From Saxidomus purpurata (taxonomy: Eukaryota; Mollusca; Bivalvia; Venerida; Veneridae): DNA of 64,000 nucleotides. The notes beneath the pieces were generated by a model. The model had not been told where the DNA came from, made no database searches, and saw only the letters and a program-made list of their open reading frames with translations. Position 1 is the first letter of the stretch. Each line of letters opens with the position of its first letter. The stretch lies in assembly GCA_022818135.1 (NCBI GenBank), contig JAFMSR010000012.1:7989570-8053569 (forward strand), given 5' to 3'. The position numbers and the translations under genes are program-made. Shown here one piece after another: positions 11,422 to 24,000 of this stretch.

Positions 11422-12581
11422 ACAAGAGCTGTCAATAGGACAGCGTGCTCGACTTTTTTAGTGCTTGCCAATAAAACAAAACTTTGACAGTTAAGGGGAC
11501 ACAATACCTTCAAACTCTAAGTTGTAAGTTACATTTGAGGAAGGGTTACCTGGGTCTTGCTACCTGAAAAGTCATCTTGATGTGCTGAACATGTGCTGCC
11601 AAGTTTTCAAAATCATATCTCAAATGCAAGTAAAAGTTAACAACCTGGACATTGAAGAATGAAAGGGGGATTTTAGACAGACAAAGGTGCGATTTTAATA
11701 GTCAACTATTGGGGCCAAAATTAAAATAATTTTAACCCTTGACAGAATTTACCCTCCTGCCACAAAATGAGTTGGTAAATCTATGCTGACACATCTAAGG
11801 AAAACAAGTAAATTCAATCAACTTGAGATCTTAAGCATTAGAAAGTCTCAATACAGTTCAGATTACCCAAAAACTGAGAGCAAAAACAATTCATAACCAG
11901 TGTGTTACATTCAAGGCTAAATTTTGTTAAAATCACACTAAAGTAATAAAATACAAACCAATTTGTAGAAACTTTCAGATAGGGTAATGCTTTTAAATAG
12001 CATTTTATTGTTAACTCTTAAAGCTATACCTCAAAAGAAAGTTAAAGCAAGTGTATGTGCTAGCATAATACACAATAAAATACAAGGTAAAAATAGACAC
12101 ATGTCTAAATGACAATACAATTTCTGTTTGCACATGCAACAGGAGAGAGTTATGTCATGTATCTGATGAATAAATGTCGTAATGGTAACTGGCTTGGACT
12201 ATTTATTAACTAAGGTTGCAATACCTTGAATGTTTTGCAAATGCCGTAGGTAAGTTTAAAAACTAATTCTAGAATCCAGTAACCAAGGAAAAACTTAACC
12301 AAGCTCAATACCTTTCTATTAAAAATAGCACAACATTACTTAAATTCTTTCAAAACATGTAGAGTTATGAAAGCTAGAAAAATTGTCTAACCCGTAGCAA
12401 TGGAGGTTAAATAAGGCACAATTAACATATAGTACAGTTTCAAAGCCATACCTCTAATACCCTGAAGCAAAATTGTTGAGTTTTGGTAGTTCGAAAACTT
12501 TCCGGATAGCAATGTCGCCAATGCCGAGATGGTAGTAAAGACCTCTAAGAACCCTTTTCTATAGAAAAGTGTAGCTAAAAA
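11422..12581 (+). mobile_element. Hairpin-capped element, GACAG family, copy 1
   Basis: The head ACAAGAG is followed by the hairpin CTGTC-AATAG-GACAG and CGTGCTCGACTTTTTTAGTG. The right end reads TATAGAAAAGTGTAGCTAAAAA, which is a diverged inverse of the CTCGACTTTT motif. The better-preserved relative is at 39808-40802. Much of the interior also takes part in the direct duplication with 12630-13718. Confidence 0.6.
11480..12434 (+). repeat. ~1-kb direct duplication, copy 1
   Basis: Matches 12630-13718 in the same order and orientation: CCTTCAAACTCTAA, TCATCTTGATG, AACTTGAGAT, TAGAATCCAGTAACCAAGGA, AGGCACAATTAACATATA. The copies differ by many small indels as well as substitutions. Confidence 0.75.
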
Positions 12582-12629
12582 CCCTTCAGTGCATGACAAA
12601 GTTACAGTCCATTTACGAATAAGTCATAA

Positions 12630-13718
12630 AGAGTAGAAACCATTACCTTCAAACTCTAATGATAGAACTTGGGCTTTGAGGTAGGGAGTGGGTCTTTTGA
12701 CGTAAATCATCTTGATGCCGGTTCTAACATGCGTGTGCCAAGTTGCCTCTACTTAACCTTTTCAAATGAATAGACAAAAATACAAGCATGGTTATTTCAA
12801 TAACAAAATGAAAAATCTAGATTTATATGGCTTATTGAATATGAAACAATTAACGTGCGATTTTATGATATGTCACGATTGGCACAAATAAAATCATAAT
12901 TGTTAACCTTGTGAAAAAATACACATATCCTGTTACAAACATGAGCTATTTACTCATATCTAGCTGGCCTGCTCAATTACGAGGGAAAGCAATAACGATT
13001 GCAAATACAACTTGAGATTTTAAGCACTGATCGAATTTTCGAGTTAGTCAATACACTATCTTACCAAAAAATAGAGCAAAAACAATATCATAAGCATAAT
13101 TTTAGAAATTGCTAAATTTTCGGGCGCTAAAAGTTCACACTAAAATAATAAAATACAATACCAATTGCAGAAGGTTTCAGCAAAGAAATGGTGCTTTTAA
13201 ATGCAATTTAGTGATTAAACTTGAGTGTTAAATAGACTGTTTACATTTCAAAGTACAAAGCTGAAAAGTGTATGTGCTATGCATAACACAAAAATTGCAG
13301 ACAATTAATAAACAACAACGGTAAAAATAGACGCATTCTAAATGACTTAAATTTACTGTACCTTGCACATTCTGCCAGGAGACGATACTACATGTATCTG
13401 ATGAATAAGTATGTTAGGATAATGGTACCTTGGCCCGCATTGAAATCTTCATTTATTAACGTGAGGTTGCAATAATTATATGCTTTCACTATTCAATTAA
13501 ATGCCTAGGTAAGTTTAATAGCTAATTCTAGAATCCAGTAACCAAGGAAAAACAACCACTCTCACTACCTTCTATAAATATATCACAACATTACTTAAAG
13601 TTCCATTATCTGGGTTCATTAATCATGTAGAACATATTAATTTAGAAGGAAAAAAATTGCGAATAACCCGGGTGTTCCAATTATCCGGGTTAAAGAAGGC
13701 ACAATTAACATATATATA
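12630..13718 (+). repeat. ~1-kb direct duplication, copy 2
   Basis: Partner of 11480-12434, offset by about 1.15-1.28 kb. The offset drifts along the alignment because of the indels. No coding content. Confidence 0.75.
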
Positions 13719-13946
13719 CTGATTTATTTATTCTCGATTACTAAACAAGTTCTTACAACTTAGATTAATTGCTCTCGAGACTCATTCCAGATGGAATCAA
13801 CCTCAAAGAGAGAGGCAATGTAGAAATATTTGTGTCTTGCCAAAGGGACAGTTCCACTACATGGCACTGGTGGGGATTAAACTTGGGGCCCTTCGATCCT
13901 GAGGTGAACACGCTACCACTGTGCCACAATTATCAATGGCGGAACA
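13719..13946 (-). repeat. tRNA-derived SINE (TGGCACAGTGG family), copy 1
   Basis: On the minus strand the A box TGGCACAGTGG is at about 13915-13926 and a B-box-like AGTTTAATCCCC at about 13874-13885. The body includes TCTCTCTTTGAGG, and the end is TCGAGAATAAATAAATCA. Further copies are at 27348-27556 and 46585-46725, all in the same orientation as OPLAH. Confidence 0.7.
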
Positions 13947-14228
13947 ATTAACAATGGGGGCACAATTAACAATGGCGGTCATCTGTGTTTAGACCATTTC
14001 AATATAATAATCATGTTACCAGTAATAACAGTGTAACTTTTCATTTTAATGATAATATTTTTTACTTAATCTAGGAAACTCATGACAATAAGTTGTTGGA
14101 TTTACCTATTGGGAGGATTTTAAATACAGTTAAAAACACTACATTCATGTTTAAAAACAGTATATATCACAAAAATAATTAAAACCAGACAGATACATGT
14201 AATATTGAGCAATTAAACCTGAGTTAAT

Positions 14229-14262
14229 ATCAGAGCTATCACTTATGGTGATGAATACCCCT
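14229..14262 (+). repeat. 5' end fragment of ATACCCCC-family element
   Basis: ATCAGAGCT is followed by the hairpin ATCAC-TTATG-GTGAT and GAATACCCCTG. No matching right end is seen before 14900. Confidence 0.55.
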
Positions 14263-14835
14263 GCAGTTTCCTATTTCAGTTTATCATTGCCTCATGAGTT
14301 TAAATGTCATTAGTGTTTGAAATTATTTTTTGTCCAATCGCAATACAAGAATCTGCACTTTAACTTGGGTAAATCAATAATTAAGGTGTGTCATGTGGTC
14401 TGACCAATCTATTTTTGTAAATATCAAAATGAACACTAACCTATAATAAACTGCATAAATGAAAAGGACAGTTTGAGAAAGAATCACAGAAAAAAATGTT
14501 CTGGAAGAAACATATGAGAAAATCACCATATCTGATTACTTGATGCTTAAAATGCTATCATATATAGTCTTCATGAATTCAACTGATAGACACCTTAAAC
14601 ACAACCAGGACTTATGTACAAAATATCATTGCTTGTTAGGTTTCACTATACCCTGAAGTTACATATTCCATTCCAAGAATATACTGTAAAAATCTTTACA
14701 TTTGCAAGTTGTTTGTTTCACAATTCTCTAATTTTTGGAAATAAATATAACTTGACTTGACTTTATATAACTTGAGCATGATTTTGTGCTGAGCATGAGA
14801 TTGTGCTCAAGAAACTTTTATATGCAAGGGGCCTA
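14263..14835. other. Presumed 3' flank of OPLAH, no clear signal
   Basis: This would hold the OPLAH 3' untranslated region and the polyadenylation site. I see no canonical AATAAA on the minus strand within about 150 nt of the stop codon. Variant hexamers such as TATAAA near 14816 are possible but weak. Confidence 0.35.
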
Positions 14836-14896
14836 GTTCATTTGCAAAAATTAGCAAAAATAAAAACCTCGCGAAAAAAACAATGTTTACAGTATT
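14836..14896 (-). repeat. Repeat end overlapping the OPLAH 3' UTR
   Basis: On the minus strand: TACTGTAAACATTG, TTTTTTCGCGAGG, TTTTTATTTTTGCTAATTTT. The same module occurs at 33912-33970 and, inverted, at 37020-37083, where it belongs to longer SINE-like copies. It begins only 6 nt after the OPLAH stop codon. Confidence 0.6.
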
Positions 14897-14901
14897 CCAG
14901 T

Positions 14902-15069
14902 TTACACAGATTCCTGGGATCTCTTGTAGTCAAACACACTGCCTGTTCCCACCTTGGTCAATGTGGACTGTTTACCAACTCTTCTCTTCTTTCTCTCCGG
15001 CTCTTCTTCATTCTCTCCATCCACTGACCCATATCCCCCACCCCCAGGGGTTTGCAGCAAGAATACATC
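14902..15069 (-). CDS. OPLAH: OPLAH exon 33 (terminal)
   Basis: Codes residues 1243-1297 plus TAA, beginning [14 protein letters not shown] and ending [21 protein letters not shown] and the Y.R.QE.V tail are family hallmarks. Between them is a charged linker ([16 protein letters not shown]). The acceptor TTTTCAG|GATG keeps phase 0 with exon 32 across 11,569 nt. Confidence 0.95.
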   Translation of the reverse strand, partial: DVFLLQTPGGGGYGSVDGENEEEPERKKRRVGKQSTLTKVGTGSVFDYKRSQESV

Positions 15070-18000
15070 CTGAAAATATACAAACAAAACATGAATTCTT
15101 TCTTTGGGTTTATCACGCATTTTATCAGAATTTCAGATATTTACAGGTGGGCATTTCTTACAGGTGGGCAATTTACATAATTACTGTTTTTGGCAGCAAT
15201 ATTCTGTGAGCACCTCAATAAGCAATTAGATGCACTGTGAGGTCCACTTTATAAATAAAGCAGGGTCCCCTTTAACTCAAGGGAGAACTGGAGTGAGACC
15301 TATATTATCAACCTGTGTAGCACTTAAGTATGATGAACTTCACTAAAAAAAGAAGAGGAGATTTTTAACCTAAAACAAGGAAATATATAAAAACGCTTAA
15401 AATTGTGACATAAATATAGGAGTCCAGCATCAGTTTCAAACGCAGCATCCTGAACACATTATTTTTTCCAAAACTTATAAGCATTAAATTTATGTATTCA
15501 TCTTGAACAAGGTGACAGCTGGTCGATAACGTAGCAAGGAAAACTTGTACTTTCAACTCGGTGGAATTCTGTGCCGCAGTAATTGGTTTTGCAGACAGAA
15601 ATGGTTCCAAAAAATGACATATAAATGAATAACTTATCAGAGAAAAAACCTGCAATTTCTAGGTGGAAGCATACTGTTACATTGTATTTGTCCCATGACA
15701 TTTATCATTATCATTCTGTTATCATACTGTTATCTTCTGCATAATCCTGGGAGAGATAATTATCTTTATTCTACCTGCTTTCTGTTCACTTGACGAACTG
15801 CAACATGCATAACAAGTATTATAAGAAGACGCGCACTACCTAATTTCTTACGATCCAAGCTCTATCTTTCTTGTTTTGCCATTGGAAAAAAAATTAAACT
15901 CTATTAAAAAAGAACATGATGTCGTCTGCTTGGTTTTAACTTATTTGGCCTTGACCTTTTAAACAATTTTATGACCAAACAATTTTAACAGCTTTGGCGC
16001 AAGCAATCTTCACCAAAAAAAAAAATGAAACCATTAAAACCGGCATGTGCTATTTCAAACGCTGATGGTAATGTGGAATTTAGGAAACAGTTCACGCTAT
16101 TATACTCAGCAGTAGATGTTTATGAATGTTTCTGCAATTTTTCTGTCATTTTCGAGGGACGGATCTATCCATCATGGAAATAGTTGCGTAACCTGCTGCA
16201 ATCAATCCATCAGGAGTACCAATTATCACCAATTAGGAACATTTGAGGCATGAACGGAGTCATTTCTTTAAAAACAGAAATTCGAGACATGAGAAGTTCA
16301 TGTATATATCACTCATCGAGGGCTTTTTGGTAACATATGTACGTATTATTCAGTGTCTAGTACCAATACATCATGTCTCTGATTTTATAACAAGGTGTTA
16401 CAAGAAGAGCTTTTACGCAAAGTGTTAAAGGCGCCGCATGTAACCTGGATTAAAGTTGTACTTGAAAATAGAAACTTTACAGAAGTAAGCTGCTGGGGGA
16501 AATCAGATGGTACAAAGTGACTTTTGTATTATATGACAGGACTGTATGATAATAGGTTTTAAGGCGATCAATCATTGTTTTAGGTTGTTAAGCTATTTAT
16601 AGAATGAATGCCTTACTTTCAACGATTATGCTTGTTACAGACAATAAACCAGTAATTAATTTGTTGCTATTTTTTATTTGGTAATTAATCATTTGAAACA
16701 AATTCTGCACATCAGCTATTAATAAACGCACGCGTCGGGGCAGACGGCACATACAATGTCGTCTGCTCAGGATTCAAGTTGTCAAAGCTTCATTGTGAAA
16801 ATCTATGTATAAATGGGTTAGTATAAAATGAGAGACTTTAATTGTAAACAAAGTCACCGAATTATTTGATCATTTCCTTAGACTGAACGTCAGAGACCAG
16901 AGCTCAAGTCTTTTATTTTTATTCTTTGTAAACGATCTTTTAAACAATATTAATGATGATATAAAGAAGATTCATGGGTAATTGGTAATGGCAGATGTTT
17001 TGAAAACCGCTCTGTGAAAAATATTGAAAAAAGCTATAAAAGTGTTTAAAAGCAGTGACTTTTAGTTTGGAACTGATTAATTGTGGATAAAAATGTCTTA
17101 CGGAGGTAAATTTGCTGTTTTGAGTGAAGAATATGAATTTGTAAAGCAAAACCGAAAGTGTCCACGCCGTTATTCTAGTGCCACGCCGACTGGATCACCC
17201 CACCCACTTAGTGGGTTTGAACATTATGTTGTGGCGCCTTCAAAAGATAAATTTGTTAACATGGGCATTGACGAGCAAATGAACAGCCTTTTTGATCTCA
17301 TGGTACAATTTGGGCCTATGAACTATAAACTTGATTGTATAACAAAAAACATGTATCATTCGGTAGCCATCCAAGATGTGACCGAGTAAAGGTTACGACT
17401 ATTGGAGTACAAAAGTATAGATCTGGAGGCCTGTCTTCTGCGTAACAACCTTCTATTCAATGGTATTCCCTGAGTTAATTGAAGTTGATGACTGTGTTAC
17501 GGCCGTAACACATATTATCCAGAAAAACCTGTTAATAGACACAAGCTCATTGAAAATAACCAAAGCATTCCGTATCGGTAAACGAGAGCCAAGGCGGCCA
17601 AACCAAGAGAAATTTCGCCACCGAGCAATTCTCGTCACGTTTAGTGATCCAGCAGCCACCGATCTAATCATGGAAAATGCTATAATGCTAAAGGGCACCG
17701 ACGTTGGAATTTCTCGTGACTACCCTCGAGAAATTCGCGGGGCGAGGCAGAAACTCTGGCCAGAATCTAAGGAAGCAAGACAGACGCATGGCACAAAAAA
17801 CGTTAAAATTAAGTATCCGGCCGCGTTAGAAATTAATGGTGACACTGTCCGTAATATGTTCCCTGGGTGGCACACATTCCAAGCGGGATAATTCATTTTA
17901 ATATGCCTATAGTATTTTTCTACAGAAAATTGGAGTGCTTAAATATGATTAAAGCATTCTTAGTTTTCTGATATGGAAGTAACTCTTTCCGGCTTTTCCA

Positions 18001-21000
18001 ATTTACTTCCGCATATAAAGTACTGTTGCATAAAACACAGAAACAGGAGTCATATCTGTAAAAAATACATCCGTCACATGTAACAGTTGTGACTAATAAA
18101 TGAGAAACTGTGACAGAAATCAAATGTGTACACATTTTAAGCCATGTAAATTTGCAACTGTGTGCCAAGTTTCATTGCAGCCAGTCATAAACTGGAAGAC
18201 GTTTGAATCACTAGAATAGGGATGCAATGAAAAAGTACTCCTGCTATGCAACGTAATTACTGTTATTTTGAAACAAGATTTTTTGTTTAAGAAGATAAAA
18301 TGTTTCCTGCTAACTTCAATTTTTTTGTGCATAAGATAACAATGTTAAAACACCCACTAATAGCTGCAATTTAGATCACCGATTTAAATCAAGATGTTGA
18401 AAATTATTGCAGAACTGACACAAATGAGAAACCTATCTTATCAACCCTACGATAAAAGTCTACGAGTATCCCTTTTATTTAAAACCTTGAGAGTGAGATT
18501 TTGATTTCGAAAGCTTTTAAAGAAAGAGAATATATCTGATAGGTAATAAGAAAAGTTGTTTTGCTATTTGAACAGATGTTTTTCCACCTGGGATCAGATA
18601 AACTTAAAAGGTTTTTTTTCGGTGGGTCCCAGAACATGCAATGCTATAAATATCAGATATGTTGGCCAGGTTCATCTACTTTTCACAGATAAATTTTAAA
18701 CATTATCCATTCAATATCTTCTTCCCAGGAAAAATAAAATCAACATCTAACAAGCAAGAAAAAAATCTGAAATAAAATTTAATTGAACTTGTCTAATCAG
18801 TCTGGGAAATGTATCTTTAAAGTTTGGTAACTAGGACATATTTATCTCCCTTTATCAATAAGAGTAATGGATTATAGCAGGTTCCCAAGACTAATGTAGT
18901 TTACCGCTTTTAGCATCATTCAGGTCCCAAGACTACGATAGTTTAGCCACTTTTAGCTCAATTCAAGGAAAATTCTTTATAATATTTATGGTAATATAAT
19001 CTATAATAAAAGTACCTGTATCTCTTCATAAGAGGTAAGAAAAAACAAAACAAGAGGGCCAAGATGGCCCTATATCGCTCACCTTGGTACAAGTCCACTT
19101 GCCTGGTGGAAGATCACTAGACAATGTTATATATCAAATAGGTTTTCCTATATACATCTTTGTAAAACAAATGACACCTCCCCCACAGGGAATTTTCAAT
19201 TTCGACCCCAGGGGCATAATTTGAACAAACTTTAAAGAGGTCTACTAGACAATGCTACATGCCAAATATCTAAGCTCTAGGCCTTGTGGTTTCAGAGAAA
19301 AAGATTTTTAAAGTTTTTCCTATATAAGCCTATGTAAAACTAAGTGACCCATTTTGACCCGGGGGTCATAATTTGAACAATCTTGGTAGAGGTCACTAGC
19401 CAATGCTACATGTCAAATATCTAAGCTCTAGGCCTTGTGGTTTCAGAGAAAAAGATTTTTAAAGTTTTTCCTATATAATTAAGCCTATGCAAAACCAAGT
19501 GACTACCCGTGCGGGGTCAATTTTGACCCGGGAGTCATAATTTGAACAGTCTTGGTAGAGGTTCACTAGACATGCTACATGCCAAATATCTAAGCTCTAG
19601 GCCTTGTGGTTTCAGAGAAAAAGATTTTTAAAGTTTTTCCTATATAAGCCTATGTAAAACTAAGTGAACCAAAGTGCGGGGTCAATTTTGACCTGGGGGT
19701 CATAATTTGAACAATCTTGGTAGAGGTCCACTAGACATGCTACATGCCAAATATCTAAGCTCTAGGCCTTGTGGTTTCAGAGAAAAGATTTTTAAAGTTT
19801 TTCCTATATAAGCCTATGAAAAACTAAGTGACCATCCGAGCGGGGTCAATTTTGCCCCAGGGGTCATAATTTGAACAATCTTGGTAGAGGTCTACTAGCC
19901 AATGCTACATGCTAAATATCTAAGCTCTAGGCCTTGTGGTTTCAGAGAAAAAGATTTTAAAAGTTTTTCCTATATAAGCCTATGTAAAACTTAGTGACCA
20001 CCCGTGCGGTGTCAATTTTTACCTGGGGGTCATAATTTGAATAATCTTGGTAGAGGTCCACTAGCCAATGCTACATGTCAAATATCTAAGCTCTAGGCCT
20101 TTTTGTTTCAGGGAAGAAGATTTTAAAAGTTTTTCCTATATAAGCCTATGCAAAACTAAGTGAATACCTGCGCGGGGTCAATTTCGACCCGGGGGTCATA
20201 ATTTAAACAATCTTGGTAGAGGTCCACTAGTCAATGCTACATGTCAAATATCTAAGCTCTAGGCCTTGTGGTTTCAGAGAAGATTTTTAAAGTTTTTCCT
20301 ATATATGCCTTTGCAAAACTAATTGATCACCCGAGCGAGGTCAATTTTGACCTGGGGGTCATAATTTGAACAATCTTGGTAGAGGTCCACTAGACAATGC
20401 TACATGCTAAATATCCAAGCTCTAGGCCTTGTGGTTTCAGAGAAAAAGATTTTTAAAGTTTTTCCTATATAAGCCTATGTAAAACTAAGTGAACCCAAGT
20501 GCGGTGTCAATTTTTACCCGGGGGTCATAATTTGAACAATCTCGGTAGTGGTCCACTAGCCAATGCTACATGCCAAATAGCAAAGCTCTAGGCCTTGTGG
20601 TTTCAGAGAAGAAGATTTTTAAAGTTTTTCCTATATAAGCCTATGCAAAACTAAGTGACCACCCGCGCGGGGTTCAATTTTGACCTGGGGGTCATAATGT
20701 GAACAATCTTGGTAGAGGTCCACTAGACAATGCTACATGCCAAATATCTAAGCTCTAGGCCTAGTGGTTTCAGAGAAGAAGATTTTTGAAGTTTTTCCTT
20801 TTTGTTGCCATAGCAACCAGAGTTCTGCATGGAATGGAATTCTTTGAACAACTTTGGTAGAGCTTCATGCAAGGTACATCCCTGCAAAGTTTCATCATAT
20901 TGGCCCAGTGATTTCAGAGGAGATGTCGCTTGAAAGAAATGGTGGAAGGACGGACAGACGGACGTACGACGGACACCGGACAGAATGCGATCCTAATAGC

Positions 21001-24000
21001 TCACTCTGGCACTTTGTGTCAGGTGAGCTAAAAATAAGTGAAGAAATTTTTTTTGCAATTTTAAAATTTAATTCTTACCCTGTTGGTGGAAAATGATTTA
21101 GCCTGTGCAAGCAGTGCAGATCATGATCAGCTTGCACTTTCTAGCAGTCTGATCATGATCTTCACTGTCTGGTATCAGTGAATTAATGGTACCATCCATG
21201 ATCCATGTTAGGAGATCAGAAATTTAGAGTAGTCAAGGTTAAAGAGCTGGAGACATCCTAAATTTCTGAAATTTTCACCGCAAAAGGCCCACACCTCTGG
21301 CATAATTGGGGTTTCCATCAAATAGGTCACCGACAGTTAGCCAAAACTATTTGTCTAAAAGTTTCAAACTTTCGACCATCACATATCTACAACTGAACTC
21401 TGTAAAGTATGGCAAATACATTTTGCCAAAAAAACTTTTTGCTTAAAAGCTCATGAAATTGTCAACATCAGTGAGTCACAACTCTAACATCGTCAGAACC
21501 CGTGGTTAATTCCTGCCGCTTCTCTCCGGTCATATTCAATGTGTAATGAATAGTCTGGGTTACAGAGGATGCAACTCTAAGAGCTGCTCATAAACTTGGC
21601 TGACTGTTGAATATAATCTTGTCATTGTAGGAACAAATTATGGCACTGCAAGTCTCACTGTAGTGTAGTGTACAAATCAATATAGGTGAAGTATACACGA
21701 AAGTATTTGGAACTGACTGAGTGATAGAAAACAATGTCTTCTTTCCATTTTCTTTTAAAATGTGGGAGGCAACAAGCTAGGAGCTCTAGAAAGTATATAA
21801 TCATGTTCTCAAATAACAGATGTTCCTGCACCATATTACAATACATATTTACAGCCTTTTTCCTAACTGCCTTAAAGCTTTAAAATCAGCATGAAGTGCG
21901 GCTTCTAACTAGCATTTTATACTACAGACGGAGAATCACGGAGGTTCCGAGGTACACATGATCATACTGGCACCTGCCTCGTTTGTTCTAATACGTTCTA
22001 TAATCCTCGTCCAAGTAAATAGATTTTTAAAACGTGAGCTTAATCCAGAAGGCCCTTCATAAAATAAACAAAAAAAGGTCTTCACCTTGATTGTTAATTA
22101 CATCTGATACTGCACAGGTCCGCCAGATACCAGAAATACTTCTGGTAAAAATCTTAAATATCCAAAAAACCAACAGCGCCATGCTGCTACTAATGTATAA
22201 CACAGGAAAGTTGAATTAAATACACACTTGTGGTTTTTAATAGAAATTACATATGGGGAATATCAGATCTGATAAAATCGCACCTCTTTATAGATTTTTG
22301 TAAATGTAAAAACAACAAATGCTAATGATAAGAACTCGATTTATCGTGAAATGTACCTGGTCTACTAATATCCCTAGGATGTCTCTATTTACTGAAGAGA
22401 TGGATTGGAATTAATTAGGATGCATGGATGGGGAACGCTTCCTTTCAAATACTGGTAATCCTTGAAATATCGTAACAAAAACCGCAAAACAAGTTGCATC
22501 TGTTTAAATGATCATTGGAAACTAAAATTCTGAGCAATTTTAAAGAATAAACATTCTATTATCCAATTTAATCCTGCTGTCTTTGCATGAATTTCGATAA
22601 TATTTTTTGAAAATTTACAAAACTAAAAGCACTAAGCATAATACATTTTTACCAGAAAGTTCCTGCATAGGCTCATGATGAGTAACAAATAATATTCACA
22701 TACAGAGGTAAACAAGTAATATAATTACAAATGTACAATAGGGCAAAGTTATAGTTCTTGCTTCCCTTTCATATTTTGCAAAGTTTACAGCCTTTGGAGG
22801 ATACAATGTAACACACAATTACACTAAATTATGATGGACAGACAAGTGCAAAGACACTCTTTAAGGTTGATTCCTGCTGGAGTAAGTCTCGAAAGCAATA
22901 AATCAGTTTTAATTTGTTTCTATATCAAGAATAAACAAGAGGGCCAAGATGGCCCTATATCGATTACCTGATTACCATTGGCTATAATACAAGGATTCAT
23001 GATTTTAACATAATTCGTAGAGGTCCACTACACAATGTTTAGTAACATTCTAAATATCTAAGCTCTGTATGTGAGCCTTGTGGTTGTTTTAAGTCTAAAT
23101 AAGTCTATGTGAAATCAAGTGACCCCCTTGGGCAGTGTCAGTTTTGACCCAGGGGTCATGATTTGAACAATCTTGGTAGAGGTCCACTAGATAATGTTAC
23201 ATGCTAAATATTTAAGCTCTAGGCCTTGTGGTTTCAGAGAAGAAGATTTTTTAAAGTGTTTTCTGTATAAGCCTATGTAACTTTAACTGACCCCGTGGAG
23301 GTGTCAATTTTGACCTGGGGGTCATGATTTGAACAATCTTGGTAGAGGTCAACTAGGCATTTCTACGTGCCAAATATCTAAGCTCTAGGCCTTTTGGTTT
23401 CAGAGAAAAGGATTTTAAAAGTTTTTCCTGCGTAAGCCTATGTAAAACCAAGTGACCTCCCAGGTGGGGTCAATTTTGACCTGGGGGTCATAATTTGAAC
23501 AATCTTGGAAAAGGTCCACTAGACAATGTCACACGCTAAATATCTAAGCTCTAACCCTGTGTAGCAACCAGAGTTCTGCATGGAATGGAATTCTTTGAAC
23601 AATTTTGGTAGAACATCCCTGCATAGTTTCATAAACATTGGCCAAGTGGTTTCAAAGGAGATGTCATTTGAATCAAAATGTTGACGGACGACGGACAATC
23701 ATCCATCAGAAAAGCTCACCCTGGCGAAGCCAGAGTGAGCTAAAAAGCAAAAAGTAAAGTCCATGCGAATATTTCATGATTAACAGTACCATAGAGAGAG
23801 AGAGACAATGGTACAAGATGCAATACACATGGACAGAAAGCTGGCTTCTCCAGGGTGAGCTAAAAAGCAAAAAGTAAAGTCCATGCGAATATTTCATGAT
23901 TAACAGTACCATAGAGAGAGAGAGACAATGGTACAAGATGCAATACACATGGACAGAAAGCCGTCAAGTGTTTTATAAAGAGACTGATAATTTATTCTCC

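Noticed and set aside
14883..15209. Plus-strand open frames over 14803-15209
   Set aside because: They are the antisense shadow of OPLAH exon 33 and its flanks.
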